This document shows, piece by piece, positions 1 to 5,259 of a DNA stretch of 20,502 nucleotides. The notes under the pieces are model-generated. The model did not search any database. It worked only from the letters and a program-made list of their open reading frames with translations, and had not been told where the DNA came from. Each line of letters begins with the position of its first letter. The first letter of the stretch is position 1. The translations under genes and the position numbers were made by a program. The stretch is from a bacterium UBP8_UBA817 (GTDB taxonomy: Bacteria; Margulisbacteria; Marinamargulisbacteria; UBA817), in the NCBI GenBank assembly GCA_002296285.1, contig DBHX01000015.1, positions 1 to 20,502 on the forward strand. Reading direction: 5' to 3'.

Positions 1-251
1 TATTGTGATTTGGGCTAAAATCTTCTGACGACATTATCTAACTAAAAAATCATAAGGATTTTCAATTAAATTAGATTATTTTTATATTTTTTTTGCCCAT
101 TTTAATTTTTTTGATTTAAAAAATCAATACTCAGCATTCATTTACCAAGCTCAGAGCTTTACATTTTCCGAATATTATAATTTAAACCAAATAAAAATCA
201 ATACATATAATTTTTTACTAAAAAAACTAAATATTCCAATATTCATAGAAT
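1..251. other. AT-rich non-coding stretch
   Basis: No convincing gene is seen here. The stretch is rich in A and T runs and holds a small perfect inverted repeat (TTGATTT at 111-117, AAATCAA at 121-127, three-base loop) and a short direct repeat AAATCAATAC near 120-130 and 196-206. It lies downstream of the outer-membrane-like gene, which ends at 252 on the minus strand. The hairpin is not followed by a T run on that strand, so it is not a convincing terminator. Confidence 0.5.
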
Positions 252-788
252 CTAAAAATGATATCCGGCATGGCACTCAAACTTTACCATTACGCCGGAT
301 GCATTCCCGCTAAGATCCCCAAGATTGAGGCCAGAATGATCAATCTGATTGGTTGCCAACTGAACCCCAATTCTTGTCCCCACCGACAATGGCCCCAACC
401 CAAATGATTTCCCAACATCCACCACAACTCCCGATATGGTGCCTTTGGCTTGAGTTCCCAACAAGGTGTCTTCCAAGGTTATCTGACTCGTTTCAATTCC
501 TGTGCCAATGGTCATTAATAGCAAATTGTACCGCATACCAACACCAAAATTACTAAATTTAGCCTGCACTGAATTTGTGCCCGACACATCAAAGTTTGCC
601 CCACCAAAACGAATATATCCTGTCGTAAACGGAAATAAATGCCGCTCATACTCAACATCGTTCATTAATGCAATAACCCCTTTTCCAAGTTTCACCCCTG
701 GCACATATTTTAATGCATTTGGGCTTGCAAAGCTGACTGTCCCTATGAAAAAAAGACAGGTGATGATGACCATGTTTATTGTTCTCAT
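252..788 (-). CDS. Secreted outer-membrane beta-barrel-like protein
   Basis: The 178-residue product starts with a clear signal peptide: MRT, a hydrophobic core at about residues 5-19, and a likely signal peptidase I site after SFA (residues 19-21). The mature part of about 157 residues has alternating hydrophobic and polar residues with many glycines, typical of amphipathic beta strands (for example around 33-41, 77-90, 118-126 and 134-145). It ends in aromatic-x-aromatic form (Y-H-F) with a C-terminal Phe, the usual outer-membrane insertion signal. A small barrel of about eight strands is plausible. I do not recognise a specific family and assign no function. The ATG at 788 is supported by a strong Shine-Dalgarno six bases upstream. 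The gene is divergent from smpB with only 38 bp between start codons. It is evidence for a diderm cell. Confidence 0.8.
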   Translation of the reverse strand: MRTINMVIITCLFFIGTVSFASPNALKYVPGVKLGKGVIALMNDVEYERHLFPFTTGYIRFGGANFDVSGTNSVQAKFSNFGVGMRYNLLLMTIGTGIETSQITLEDTLLGTQAKGTISGVVVDVGKSFGLGPLSVGTRIGVQLATNQIDHSGLNLGDLSGNASGVMVKFECHAGYHF

Positions 789-791
789 TAT

Positions 792-820
792 TTGACCTTC
801 CTTAAAAATAAAAATATAGT
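792..820 (+). promoter_or_regulatory. smpB promoter, predicted leaderless
   Basis: TTGACC (792-797), a 17-bp spacer, and TATAGT (815-820). The -10 ends six bases before the GTG start at 827, so transcription should begin at or next to the start codon. No Shine-Dalgarno precedes the GTG. Confidence 0.7.
795..803 (-). promoter_or_regulatory. Shine-Dalgarno of the outer-membrane-like gene
   Basis: AAGGAAGGT on the minus strand lies six bases before the ATG at 788. The same bases overlap the -35 hexamer of the divergent smpB promoter (792-797). A possible minus-strand -10, TACTAT (816-821), lies almost on top of the smpB -10, but no good -35 for it is seen. Confidence 0.75.
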
Positions 821-826
821 AATGAC

Positions 827-1270
827 GTGCTCGTTAAAAATAAAAAAGCGTATTTTAATTATACCATTAAAGACACCATTGAATCCGGGATTTCATTGAT
901 TGGTTGCGAAGTGAAATCCATACGCAATGGTCACATGACCATTCACGAAAGCTATATTCGAATTAAAGATCATGAAGTTTACCTTGTGAATGCAAATATT
1001 CTTCCATATGAACAAGGCAATCGTCAAAACCTGTCCCCAAATCGTGATCGAAAATTGCTCCTTCATCGCCGAGAGATCTCTAAAATTATTCAGCAAATTG
1101 AACGTGAAGGACTATATGCTATTCCAACAAAGGTTTACTTTAAAGGGCGGCGAGTCAAAGTTGAAATTGGCATTGGCTCATCAAAAAAACAATTTGATAA
1201 ACGGGCCAGCATCAAAGACCGTGAATTAAAACGATCATTGGATCGTTCATTTAAAAATCGATCCCTATAA
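827..1270 (+). CDS. smpB: SsrA-binding protein SmpB
   Basis: SmpB binds tmRNA and delivers it to stalled ribosomes for trans-translation. The 147-residue length fits the family. Recognisable blocks are the N-terminal NKKAYFNY with the following ESGISLIGCEVKSIRNG, the YEQGNRQNLSPNRDRKLLLH segment, and the KKQFDKRASIKDRE tail that inserts into the decoding centre. GTG at 827 is the only usual start codon before the in-frame stop near 809, and it keeps the full conserved N-terminus. There is no Shine-Dalgarno; the upstream promoter predicts a leaderless mRNA. The 3' end faces queC across 32 bp. Confidence 0.96.
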   Translation: MLVKNKKAYFNYTIKDTIESGISLIGCEVKSIRNGHMTIHESYIRIKDHEVYLVNANILPYEQGNRQNLSPNRDRKLLLHRREISKIIQQIEREGLYAIPTKVYFKGRRVKVEIGIGSSKKQFDKRASIKDRELKRSLDRSFKNRSL

Positions 1271-1302
1271 CGATGGCTACTGTAACCGATTAAACTTAAT
1301 CC

Positions 1303-1965
1303 TTACGTTTCTGATTGATACGCTAACGGATCGGCAATATTTGCGTCACGAAACCCCTTTAATCTAAGGTGACATGCTGGGCATTTCCCACAGGCTGGTC
1401 GAGTCCCTTCGTAACAGGTATGCGTTTCCTTGTACCAATCCAATCGGCCCAATTCGTTCATTTTAATCACTGTTTGCGCCTTGGTTAAGTGCATGAGCGG
1501 TGTTTTAATTTGAATGTCGGTTTCCATGGCCAAATTGATGGTGGCTTGCTGTGAGCTAACAAAGGCTTCTCGACAATCTGGGTATCCTGAAAAATCGGTC
1601 TGACACACCCCGGTATAAATGACATCCGATTGTTTTTGATACGCAATCATGGCGGCCACTGTTAAAAATAGTGCATTTCGACCGGGTACAAAGGTGCTGG
1701 GCAATTCGCCAGGGGCTTCCACAATGGGCTGATCCGCATGAATTAATGCCGAATTTGATAGGCCTGACATAAATCTTAAATCAACACATTGAAATGTGGC
1801 CCCCGCCAATTTGGCCAACTGTTTTGATGATTCAATTTCAATTTGGTGGCGTTGCCCATAATCAAAACACACACAATGAATATTGGTATACTCATTGGCC
1901 GCAATGGCCAAACACGTGGCCGAGTCCTGCCCCCCAGACAATAAAACAATGGCACGTGATTCCAT
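1303..1965 (-). CDS. queC: 7-cyano-7-deazaguanine synthase QueC
   Basis: QueC converts 7-carboxy-7-deazaguanine to preQ0 using ATP and ammonia, in queuosine tRNA synthesis. The PP-loop SGGQDS is at residues 10-15, and the C-terminal zinc ligands are Cys184, Cys192, Cys195 and Cys198 (C-x7-CGKCPAC). The open frame extends 43 codons upstream to 2094, but the family N-terminus begins near MESRAIVLLSGG, and a promoter ends six bases before that ATG, so I choose 1965 (220 residues, normal for the family). No Shine-Dalgarno is present. Its pathway partner queF is 2.3 kb away on the other strand, with an accessory patch between them. Confidence 0.96.
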   Translation of the reverse strand: MESRAIVLLSGGQDSATCLAIAANEYTNIHCVCFDYGQRHQIEIESSKQLAKLAGATFQCVDLRFMSGLSNSALIHADQPIVEAPGELPSTFVPGRNALFLTVAAMIAYQKQSDVIYTGVCQTDFSGYPDCREAFVSSQQATINLAMETDIQIKTPLMHLTKAQTVIKMNELGRLDWYKETHTCYEGTRPACGKCPACHLRLKGFRDANIADPLAYQSET

Positions 1966-1971
1966 GAGGGT

Positions 1972-2001
1972 ATAGTAAACCAACAAACTTGATACGATCA
2001 A
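1972..2001 (-). promoter_or_regulatory. queC promoter, predicted leaderless
   Basis: On the minus strand TTGATC (1996-2001), an 18-bp spacer, and TACTAT (1972-1977), followed by six bases (ACCCTC) and the ATG at 1965. Transcription would start at about the A of the ATG, leaving no room for a preQ1 riboswitch. Confidence 0.6.
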
Positions 2002-2368
2002 TAGCTTTTGCCTGGGCTTTACGTTTATTCCTATTATGGATTTATTTAATGACATAATTCTTGAAAGAAATCTATTATTTATTACGATATACATTCAAAT
2101 GGACGTAATACTATGAAACAAAAAATTCACACCATACGTTGCCTTAAAAAAAACCAAGAATTGGCCACAGCCAGCTCGTACCAAGGCATCCTTTTTACAG
2201 ATGGGGCAACGTTGTGGGGCTGGAACCCACCATCTTTTTTTAACGATTAAATCAGTACATATTGCTCATTAATACGCAATATCCTAGCGCTGGCTTTACC
2301 ATCTGTGGTTTAACTACCGGTACTTAACTTACATCAATGCCCCATGATGGGGTGAAAAGAAACATATT
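2002..2368. other. Mostly non-coding stretch before the ankyrin gene
   Basis: Apart from a doubtful 45-codon frame (2113-2250) nothing firm is seen. A short GC-rich inverted repeat, CCCCATGATGGGG, lies near 2340-2352, without a T run on either side, so it is not a standard terminator. It could be an operator-like palindrome upstream of the ATG at 2369. Confidence 0.4.
2113..2250 (+). CDS. Possible small protein, 45 residues
   Basis: A short frame begins ATG-AAA-CAA and ends with TAA at 2248-2250. The product starts MKQKIHTIRCLKKNQ and ends GWNPPSFFND: basic N-terminal half, aromatic and glycine-rich C-terminal half. I recognise no family. Upstream, TTGAAA (about 2064) and TACGAT with a 16-bp spacer could be a weak promoter. 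No clear Shine-Dalgarno is present. It may be a real small gene, a gene remnant, or chance. Confidence 0.2.
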   Translation: MKQKIHTIRCLKKNQELATASSYQGILFTDGATLWGWNPPSFFND

Positions 2369-2485
2369 ATGCTAAGACCCATTACAGGTTCAAATAATCA
2401 ATCATTGATTTCTCAACAAGGGGCCCCAACTCAATCGATTGCAAATGCGCCTCATCGCCCCCCCCCTTTTGATTACCAAGGATAG
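2369..2485 (+). other. Upstream frame of the ankyrin gene, out of frame at C9
   Basis: ATG at 2369 opens a 38-residue frame starting MLRPITGSNNQSLISQQG and ending at TAG 2483-2485. It runs into the ankyrin frame at the C9 tract (2458-2466). With eight Cs instead of nine, this frame continues without a stop into the ankyrin frame (H-R-P-P-L-L-I-T-K-D). The polar, glutamine- and serine-rich sequence resembles a disordered effector N-terminus. Only a weak purine-rich segment (GAAAAGAAA, about 2354-2362) lies before the ATG. Confidence 0.5.
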
Positions 2486-3566
2486 TCTTCAATCAATCTT
2501 TTGTTTGGACAACCAAGACTATTTGGATCGCCAAACTGAACCGCCATACATATCATTGGTTTTTCTTGCCATGAACGATTCACTGCCAATGGCCGATGAT
2601 CATCGCCCATCCATTCTACCGGACCTTCACACATGCCTTGCCGCATTGGATTGGCTGTCAAATACAAGTCAAGATAACGAAATACCCCAGACAATCGTCG
2701 CAATCAAAACACTGGTTTTTGGGTTAATCCAACAAGGGCGACCATTGGGACAATCCCCTTTATCTTCGTTATTTCGGTCCCCCACATTCAACTCATTACC
2801 ACCAGATGAGCGGGACATGTTGCTCGACCAATTGGCCAAACATTCTGAAATCCGAAAATATAAAGATGATATGGGGCGCTCGGCACTCCATGTTGCCGCA
2901 CAATATGGTGCTGCGGATTTTGTTACTCAATTGTTAATCCATGGGGTTGATTGTAATGCGCAAGATCACGGATATGAAACAGCCCTTCATGTGGCCGCAA
3001 AAAACAATCACGTTAATGTTATTCATGCGCTAAGACATGCCAATCTTAACCATCTCAATGGGCACGGACAATCCCCTTTGCATGTGGCGGTTAAATACAA
3101 TCACCACCCGTCGATAACAGCACTGATTGATTGTGGCGCAGATATTAACATAAGCGGCCCTTATGACATGCGCCCCATCCATTATGCCGCTCAGCATTGG
3201 CGTTATAACGCAATTCAATTACTCCTATCAAAGGGTGCGGATTCAAATTTGACTGATACCTATGGGCGTAACGTTCTTCATGTTGCCGCCCAGTATGGTT
3301 GTGTCGGTATTGTAACACTGTTGATGCGAGAATACCCCCATTTGAACCGAGAGAATTTGATAGGGGTAACGCCCCTTCAATTAGCGCAAGAACGTGACCA
3401 CCATCAGGTTATTTCAGTGCTTCAGTCATTTGAAATTTCTGGCCATCCCAACCCTTCGCCGCGATTGGAACCGAGGGCCCCTTTATCGCCTGACATGCCG
3501 CATGCCCCCGATTTAAGCCCGCCCATTGCCACAACCTCCACCCGATGCCGTTGCCATATTCTATGA
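2439..3566 (+). CDS. Ankyrin-repeat protein with C-terminal CaaX-like motif
   Basis: This frame (375 residues from TTG 2439; ATG alternatives at 2445 and 2571) encodes about six ankyrin repeats at residues 143-175, 176-207, 208-240, 241-273, 274-306 and 307-333, with typical cores such as GRSALHVAAQYGAADFVTQL and GQSPLHVAVKYNHHPSITAL. Before them is a region of about 140 residues of unknown fold; after them a proline-rich linker (about 335-363) and a tail ending C-R-C-H-I-L. Ankyrin arrays bind proteins, and in host-associated bacteria many are effectors. The real start is uncertain: the most natural one is ATG 2369, which is out of frame by one base at a C9 run. No signal peptide is seen. 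The gene lies alone between queC and the LRR relic. A host-directed role is inference from the architecture. Confidence 0.85.
   Translation: MQMRLIAPPLLITKDSLQSIFCLDNQDYLDRQTEPPYISLVFLAMNDSLPMADDHRPSILPDLHTCLAALDWLSNTSQDNEIPQTIVAIKTLVFGLIQQGRPLGQSPLSSLFRSPTFNSLPPDERDMLLDQLAKHSEIRKYKDDMGRSALHVAAQYGAADFVTQLLIHGVDCNAQDHGYETALHVAAKNNHVNVIHALRHANLNHLNGHGQSPLHVAVKYNHHPSITALIDCGADINISGPYDMRPIHYAAQHWRYNAIQLLLSKGADSNLTDTYGRNVLHVAAQYGCVGIVTLLMREYPHLNRENLIGVTPLQLAQERDHHQVISVLQSFEISGHPNPSPRLEPRAPLSPDMPHAPDLSPPIATTSTRCRCHIL
2458..2466 (+). repeat. C9 homopolymer at a frame junction
   Basis: Nine consecutive Cs form the longest C run I see in the window; others are C7 (in ileS at 6966-6972, in rho at 19151-19157, after rho at 20090-20096). 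Loss of one C, or gain of two, joins the 2369 frame to the ankyrin frame, so slippage here could switch the gene on and off. A sequencing or assembly error in the run would look the same. Confidence 0.7.
3552..3563 (+). other. Codons for a CaaX-like prenylation motif (CHIL)
   Basis: The last four codons of the ankyrin gene are TGC CAT ATT CTA, encoding C-H-I-L before TGA. Cysteine at -4, an aliphatic residue at -2 and terminal Leu fit the geranylgeranyltransferase I type of CaaX box. A second Cys two residues earlier and flanking arginines resemble membrane-targeting tails. Bacteria do not prenylate such boxes, so it would act only inside a eukaryotic cell. Motif seen; function inferred. Confidence 0.45.
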
Positions 3567-3656
3567 GGTAGCGCAATGACTCTTTCTTCAAAAAGCCGAC
3601 CCTGCGACCGCTTCCCATCAACCATTTATGTTCTGGCGATTTGCAATTTTTAATTA

Positions 3657-3991
3657 ATGGTTGGTAGCGGGGGCATCGCGTTTTTTCTCGCAACACCTTA
3701 TGACTTTCTTCTGCCTCTGGCAGAGACATTCGCCTCTCGAAAAAAGCCGATGCTAAGTTACAAACTTTGATCAAAATTAATAAGGGTGATTTTGCGGAAA
3801 AAATTTTGGCAAAGGCATTAAAAAGCAACACAACTCTTAAGCAGCTTTATCTTTTAAATGCCAACATTAGTGATGCCGGTGCAGTTGCTCTGGCAGAGGC
3901 TCAACGAATATTGAAAAGAAATGTAAATTCGTTCTTTAAAGTTCATAACACGGTGACAAGTTTTTTCCAGTTAAATCTTTTACATAATTAA
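3657..3991 (+). pseudogene. Leucine-rich-repeat protein remnant
   Basis: The frame at 3704-3991 contains one clear ribonuclease-inhibitor-type leucine-rich repeat: ILAKALKSNTTLKQLYLLNA followed by NISDAGAVALAEA. Such repeats normally come in long tandem arrays; only one and a bit remain before the sequence loses the pattern and stops. A 37-codon frame at 3657-3770 (MVGSGGIAFFL, then PLAETFASRKKPMLSYKL) sits just upstream in another frame and may be a decayed repeat, since LAETFAS resembles the LAEAL.S motif. I see no good Shine-Dalgarno or promoter. It is best read as a broken fragment of a large LRR protein, possibly carried in with the tRNA-end repeat. A functional short protein from TTG 3767 (74 residues) is less likely. 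Confidence 0.55.
3661..3675 (+). repeat. 15-bp copy of the tRNA-Met 3' end (att-like)
   Basis: TTGGTAGCGGGGGCA here is identical to 4121-4135, which covers the 3' CCA, acceptor strand and first T-stem bases of the adjacent tRNA gene. The bases preceding each copy are also related (GCGATTTGCAATTTTTA and GCGAATCGCAAAATTTA). This matches the direct repeats left by integrases that target tRNA 3' ends, although no integrase is visible. Confidence 0.5.
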
Positions 3992-4120
3992 TACTTTTAT
4001 AAAAAGTGGAGCAAAAGGACCAAGGAATAAATTTTGATGAGGCGATGCATTTTCATGAGAGGGTATAGTCACGAAATCTACAGACCCGAACATTAAATGC
4101 TGCGAATCGCAAAATTTATC

Positions 4121-4135
4121 TTGGTAGCGGGGGCA
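4121..4135 (-). repeat. 15-bp tRNA-end repeat, copy inside tRNA-Met
   Basis: Second copy of the 15-bp direct repeat, 460 bp from the first, at the 3' end of the tRNA gene. See 3661-3675. Confidence 0.5.
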
Positions 4136-4196
4136 GGACTCGAACCTGCGACCTTCGGGTTATGAGCCCGACAAGCTACCACTGCTCCACCCCGCG
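4122..4196 (-). tRNA. Initiator tRNA-Met (CAU)
   Basis: The minus strand folds into a 75-nt cloverleaf with encoded CCA. Acceptor CGCGGGG pairs with CCCCGCU leaving a C1-U72 mismatch; discriminator A73. The anticodon stem is UCGGG/CCCGA with loop CUCAUAA, so the anticodon is CAU and the three G-C pairs diagnostic of initiator tRNAs are present. The T arm is GCAGG-UUCGAGU-CCUGC. An unpaired 1-72 position and the GGG/CCC stem identify it as tRNA-fMet rather than elongator or tRNA-Ile2. It stands alone, divergent from queF, with its 3' end bordering the degraded accessory stretch. Confidence 0.95.
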
Positions 4197-4203
4197 CTAT
4201 CAA

Positions 4204-4237
4204 TTTATATTCTCGCAAAAAAAACTGAGACTGACAA
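4204..4237 (-). promoter_or_regulatory. Possible tRNA-fMet promoter
   Basis: On the minus strand TTGTCA (4232-4237), a 17-bp spacer and GAGAAT (4209-4214) would give a start about five bases before the tRNA. Alternatively TATAAA (4204-4209) lies exactly seven bases before the first tRNA base but lacks a well-spaced -35. Either way the 5' leader would be very short or absent. Confidence 0.4.
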
Positions 4238-4245
4238 CCCCCTTA

Positions 4246-4259
4246 ATTGTCTTGACAAT
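4246..4259. repeat. Inverted repeat over the queF -35
   Basis: ATTGTC (4246-4251), two bases, GACAAT (4254-4259): a perfect inverted repeat covering the queF -35 hexamer. It could be an operator, or simply arise because TTGACA-like -35 sequences occur on both strands of this divergent promoter region. Confidence 0.3.
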
Positions 4260-4280
4260 GACCATAAGATTCGAAATAAT
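4252..4280 (+). promoter_or_regulatory. queF promoter, predicted leaderless
   Basis: TTGACA (4252-4257), a 17-bp spacer, AATAAT (4275-4280), then six bases to the ATG at 4287. There is no Shine-Dalgarno, so the mRNA should begin at about the start codon. Confidence 0.7.
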
Positions 4281-4286
4281 TGCTCC

Positions 4287-4667
4287 ATGGCACAAGCGGA
4301 AGGATTAACGTTACCCTTTGAATCAGAATCAGCCATTCGTGTTGAACTCTTGGAAACGTTCCCGTATGAAGGGCACCCACAAAAAATCAATTATTCAACC
4401 ACTGAATTTTCCGCCGTATGCCCGTTTTCAGGGTTGCCAGATTATGGCCAATTAATGATTGACTATGAGCCCTATGAAAAAATTGTGGAACTAAAATCGC
4501 TCAAATACTACATCACCAGCTTTCGAAATGTGGGCATCTACCAAGAACATGTCACCCATCGAATTTTTGATGACTTGCATCAACTGCTCAACCCCCCATA
4601 TTTAAAAATTAGCACCATCTACAACACGCGTGGCGGCATTGATACCACTTGCGTTATTGAAAAGTAA
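4287..4667 (+). CDS. queF: NADPH-dependent preQ0 reductase QueF
   Basis: QueF reduces preQ0 (7-cyano-7-deazaguanine) to preQ1, the step after QueC in queuosine synthesis. At 126 residues it is the short unimodular type. The nucleophile is Cys45 in TEFSAVCPFSGLPDYG, with the paired acid Asp52; ELKSLKYYITSFRN (68-81) is the signature that binds substrate and NADPH. It lacks the longer C-terminal tail of some Bacillus-type enzymes. The ATG at 4287 fits both the family N-terminus and the promoter spacing. It is transcribed alone and converges on trpG across 22 bp. Confidence 0.95.
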   Translation: MAQAEGLTLPFESESAIRVELLETFPYEGHPQKINYSTTEFSAVCPFSGLPDYGQLMIDYEPYEKIVELKSLKYYITSFRNVGIYQEHVTHRIFDDLHQLLNPPYLKISTIYNTRGGIDTTCVIEK

Positions 4668-4689
4668 TCCCCCCATTTAGAAAACCGTT

Positions 4690-5259
4690 TTAATAAGCGG
4701 TCAAAAAGTTCTTAATTAATTGCTTTCCATGATCCGTAAGGATGCTTTCTGGATGAAATTGAATTCCAATCACTGGAAACTTTTTGTGCTGCACACCCAT
4801 GATGGTGCCATCTTTTAATTTGGATGTAACCAACAGCTCTTTTCTTGGAAAATCTTTTTTATCAATGATCAGAGAATGATATCGGGTTGCATTAAAAGGG
4901 CTCTCAATGCCCTGATAAATCCCCTCGGCTTTATGATAAATTGGGGATACTTTCCCATGCATAATCTCTTTGGCATAGGTTATGGTTCCACCAAATGCTT
5001 CACCAATCACTTGATGCCCCAAACACACACCCAATATTGGAATTTGATCGTGAAAGGCTTTCACAACATCCAATGAAATGCCAGCATCGCTTGGCCGCCC
5101 AGGACCGGGTGATATGACGATATGACTCACATTTAATTCAGCCATTGCTGATACAGATATCTCATCATTTCTAACAACTTTAATGTCGGATGATACCTCC
5201 CCAATGTATTGCACCAAATTGTAAGTGAATGAATCGTAATTATCGATGACCAAAATCAT
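4690..5259 (-). CDS. trpG: Anthranilate synthase, glutamine amidotransferase subunit
   Basis: TrpG releases ammonia from glutamine for TrpE to make anthranilate, the first step of tryptophan synthesis. It is a class I amidotransferase of 189 residues. The oxyanion segment is SPGPGRPSDAG (50-60), the nucleophile Cys79 in GVCLGHQ, and the triad is completed by His169 and Glu171 in QFHPES. The MHGK (100-103) and ATRYHSL (124-130) motifs are typical. The start overlaps the trpE stop (GTATGA) and has its own Shine-Dalgarno GAGGAG at 5265-5270. Because a single trpG-type gene often also serves p-aminobenzoate synthesis, a PabA role is possible too. Confidence 0.95.
   Translation of the reverse strand: MILVIDNYDSFTYNLVQYIGEVSSDIKVVRNDEISVSAMAELNVSHIVISPGPGRPSDAGISLDVVKAFHDQIPILGVCLGHQVIGEAFGGTITYAKEIMHGKVSPIYHKAEGIYQGIESPFNATRYHSLIIDKKDFPRKELLVTSKLKDGTIMGVQHKKFPVIGIQFHPESILTDHGKQLIKNFLTAY

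Larger units (their letters stand above)
3567..4121. other. Degraded accessory stretch between ankyrin gene and tRNA
   Basis: No intact gene is seen in this 555-bp stretch. It contains an LRR pseudogene (about 3657-3991), a copy of the last 15 bp of the adjacent tRNA gene (3661-3675), and a small perfect hairpin TCTGCC-TCT-GGCAGA (3710-3724). The rest shows no coding pattern. Overall it looks like the remains of an inserted or rearranged segment. Confidence 0.5.

Noticed and set aside
1288..1301. GATTAA-AC-TTAATC inverted repeat between smpB and queC as terminator
   Set aside because: The stem is short and AT-only, with a two-base loop and no T tract.
1966..2094. 43-codon N-terminal extension of queC
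   Set aside because: The extension is open but has no family similarity, and the promoter ends six bases before the internal ATG at 1965, where QueC homology begins.
3585..3620. CCTGCGACC-containing stretch as a second decayed tRNA
   Set aside because: It resembles the T-arm region of the fMet gene over about 18 bases with several mismatches, but lies on the far side of the 15-bp repeat and no cloverleaf can be built.
3409..3831. 140-codon minus-strand frame opposite the ankyrin 3' end and LRR relic
   Set aside because: The product shows no family features, and over its first half it mirrors the ankyrin codons; it is a shadow frame.
1963..4069. Shared 11-mer ACTATACCCTC before queC and at 4059-4069 as a regulatory repeat
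   Set aside because: Eleven-base matches are expected by chance in 20 kb, and the second copy precedes only a 19-codon frame with no -35.
1978..4286. preQ1 riboswitch upstream of queC or queF
   Set aside because: Both genes have promoters that end next to the start codon, and no H-type pseudoknot sequence is visible.
4683..4701. ACCG...CGGT hairpin between queF and trpG as terminator
   Set aside because: Only four base pairs with a ten-base loop, and it overlaps the end of trpG.
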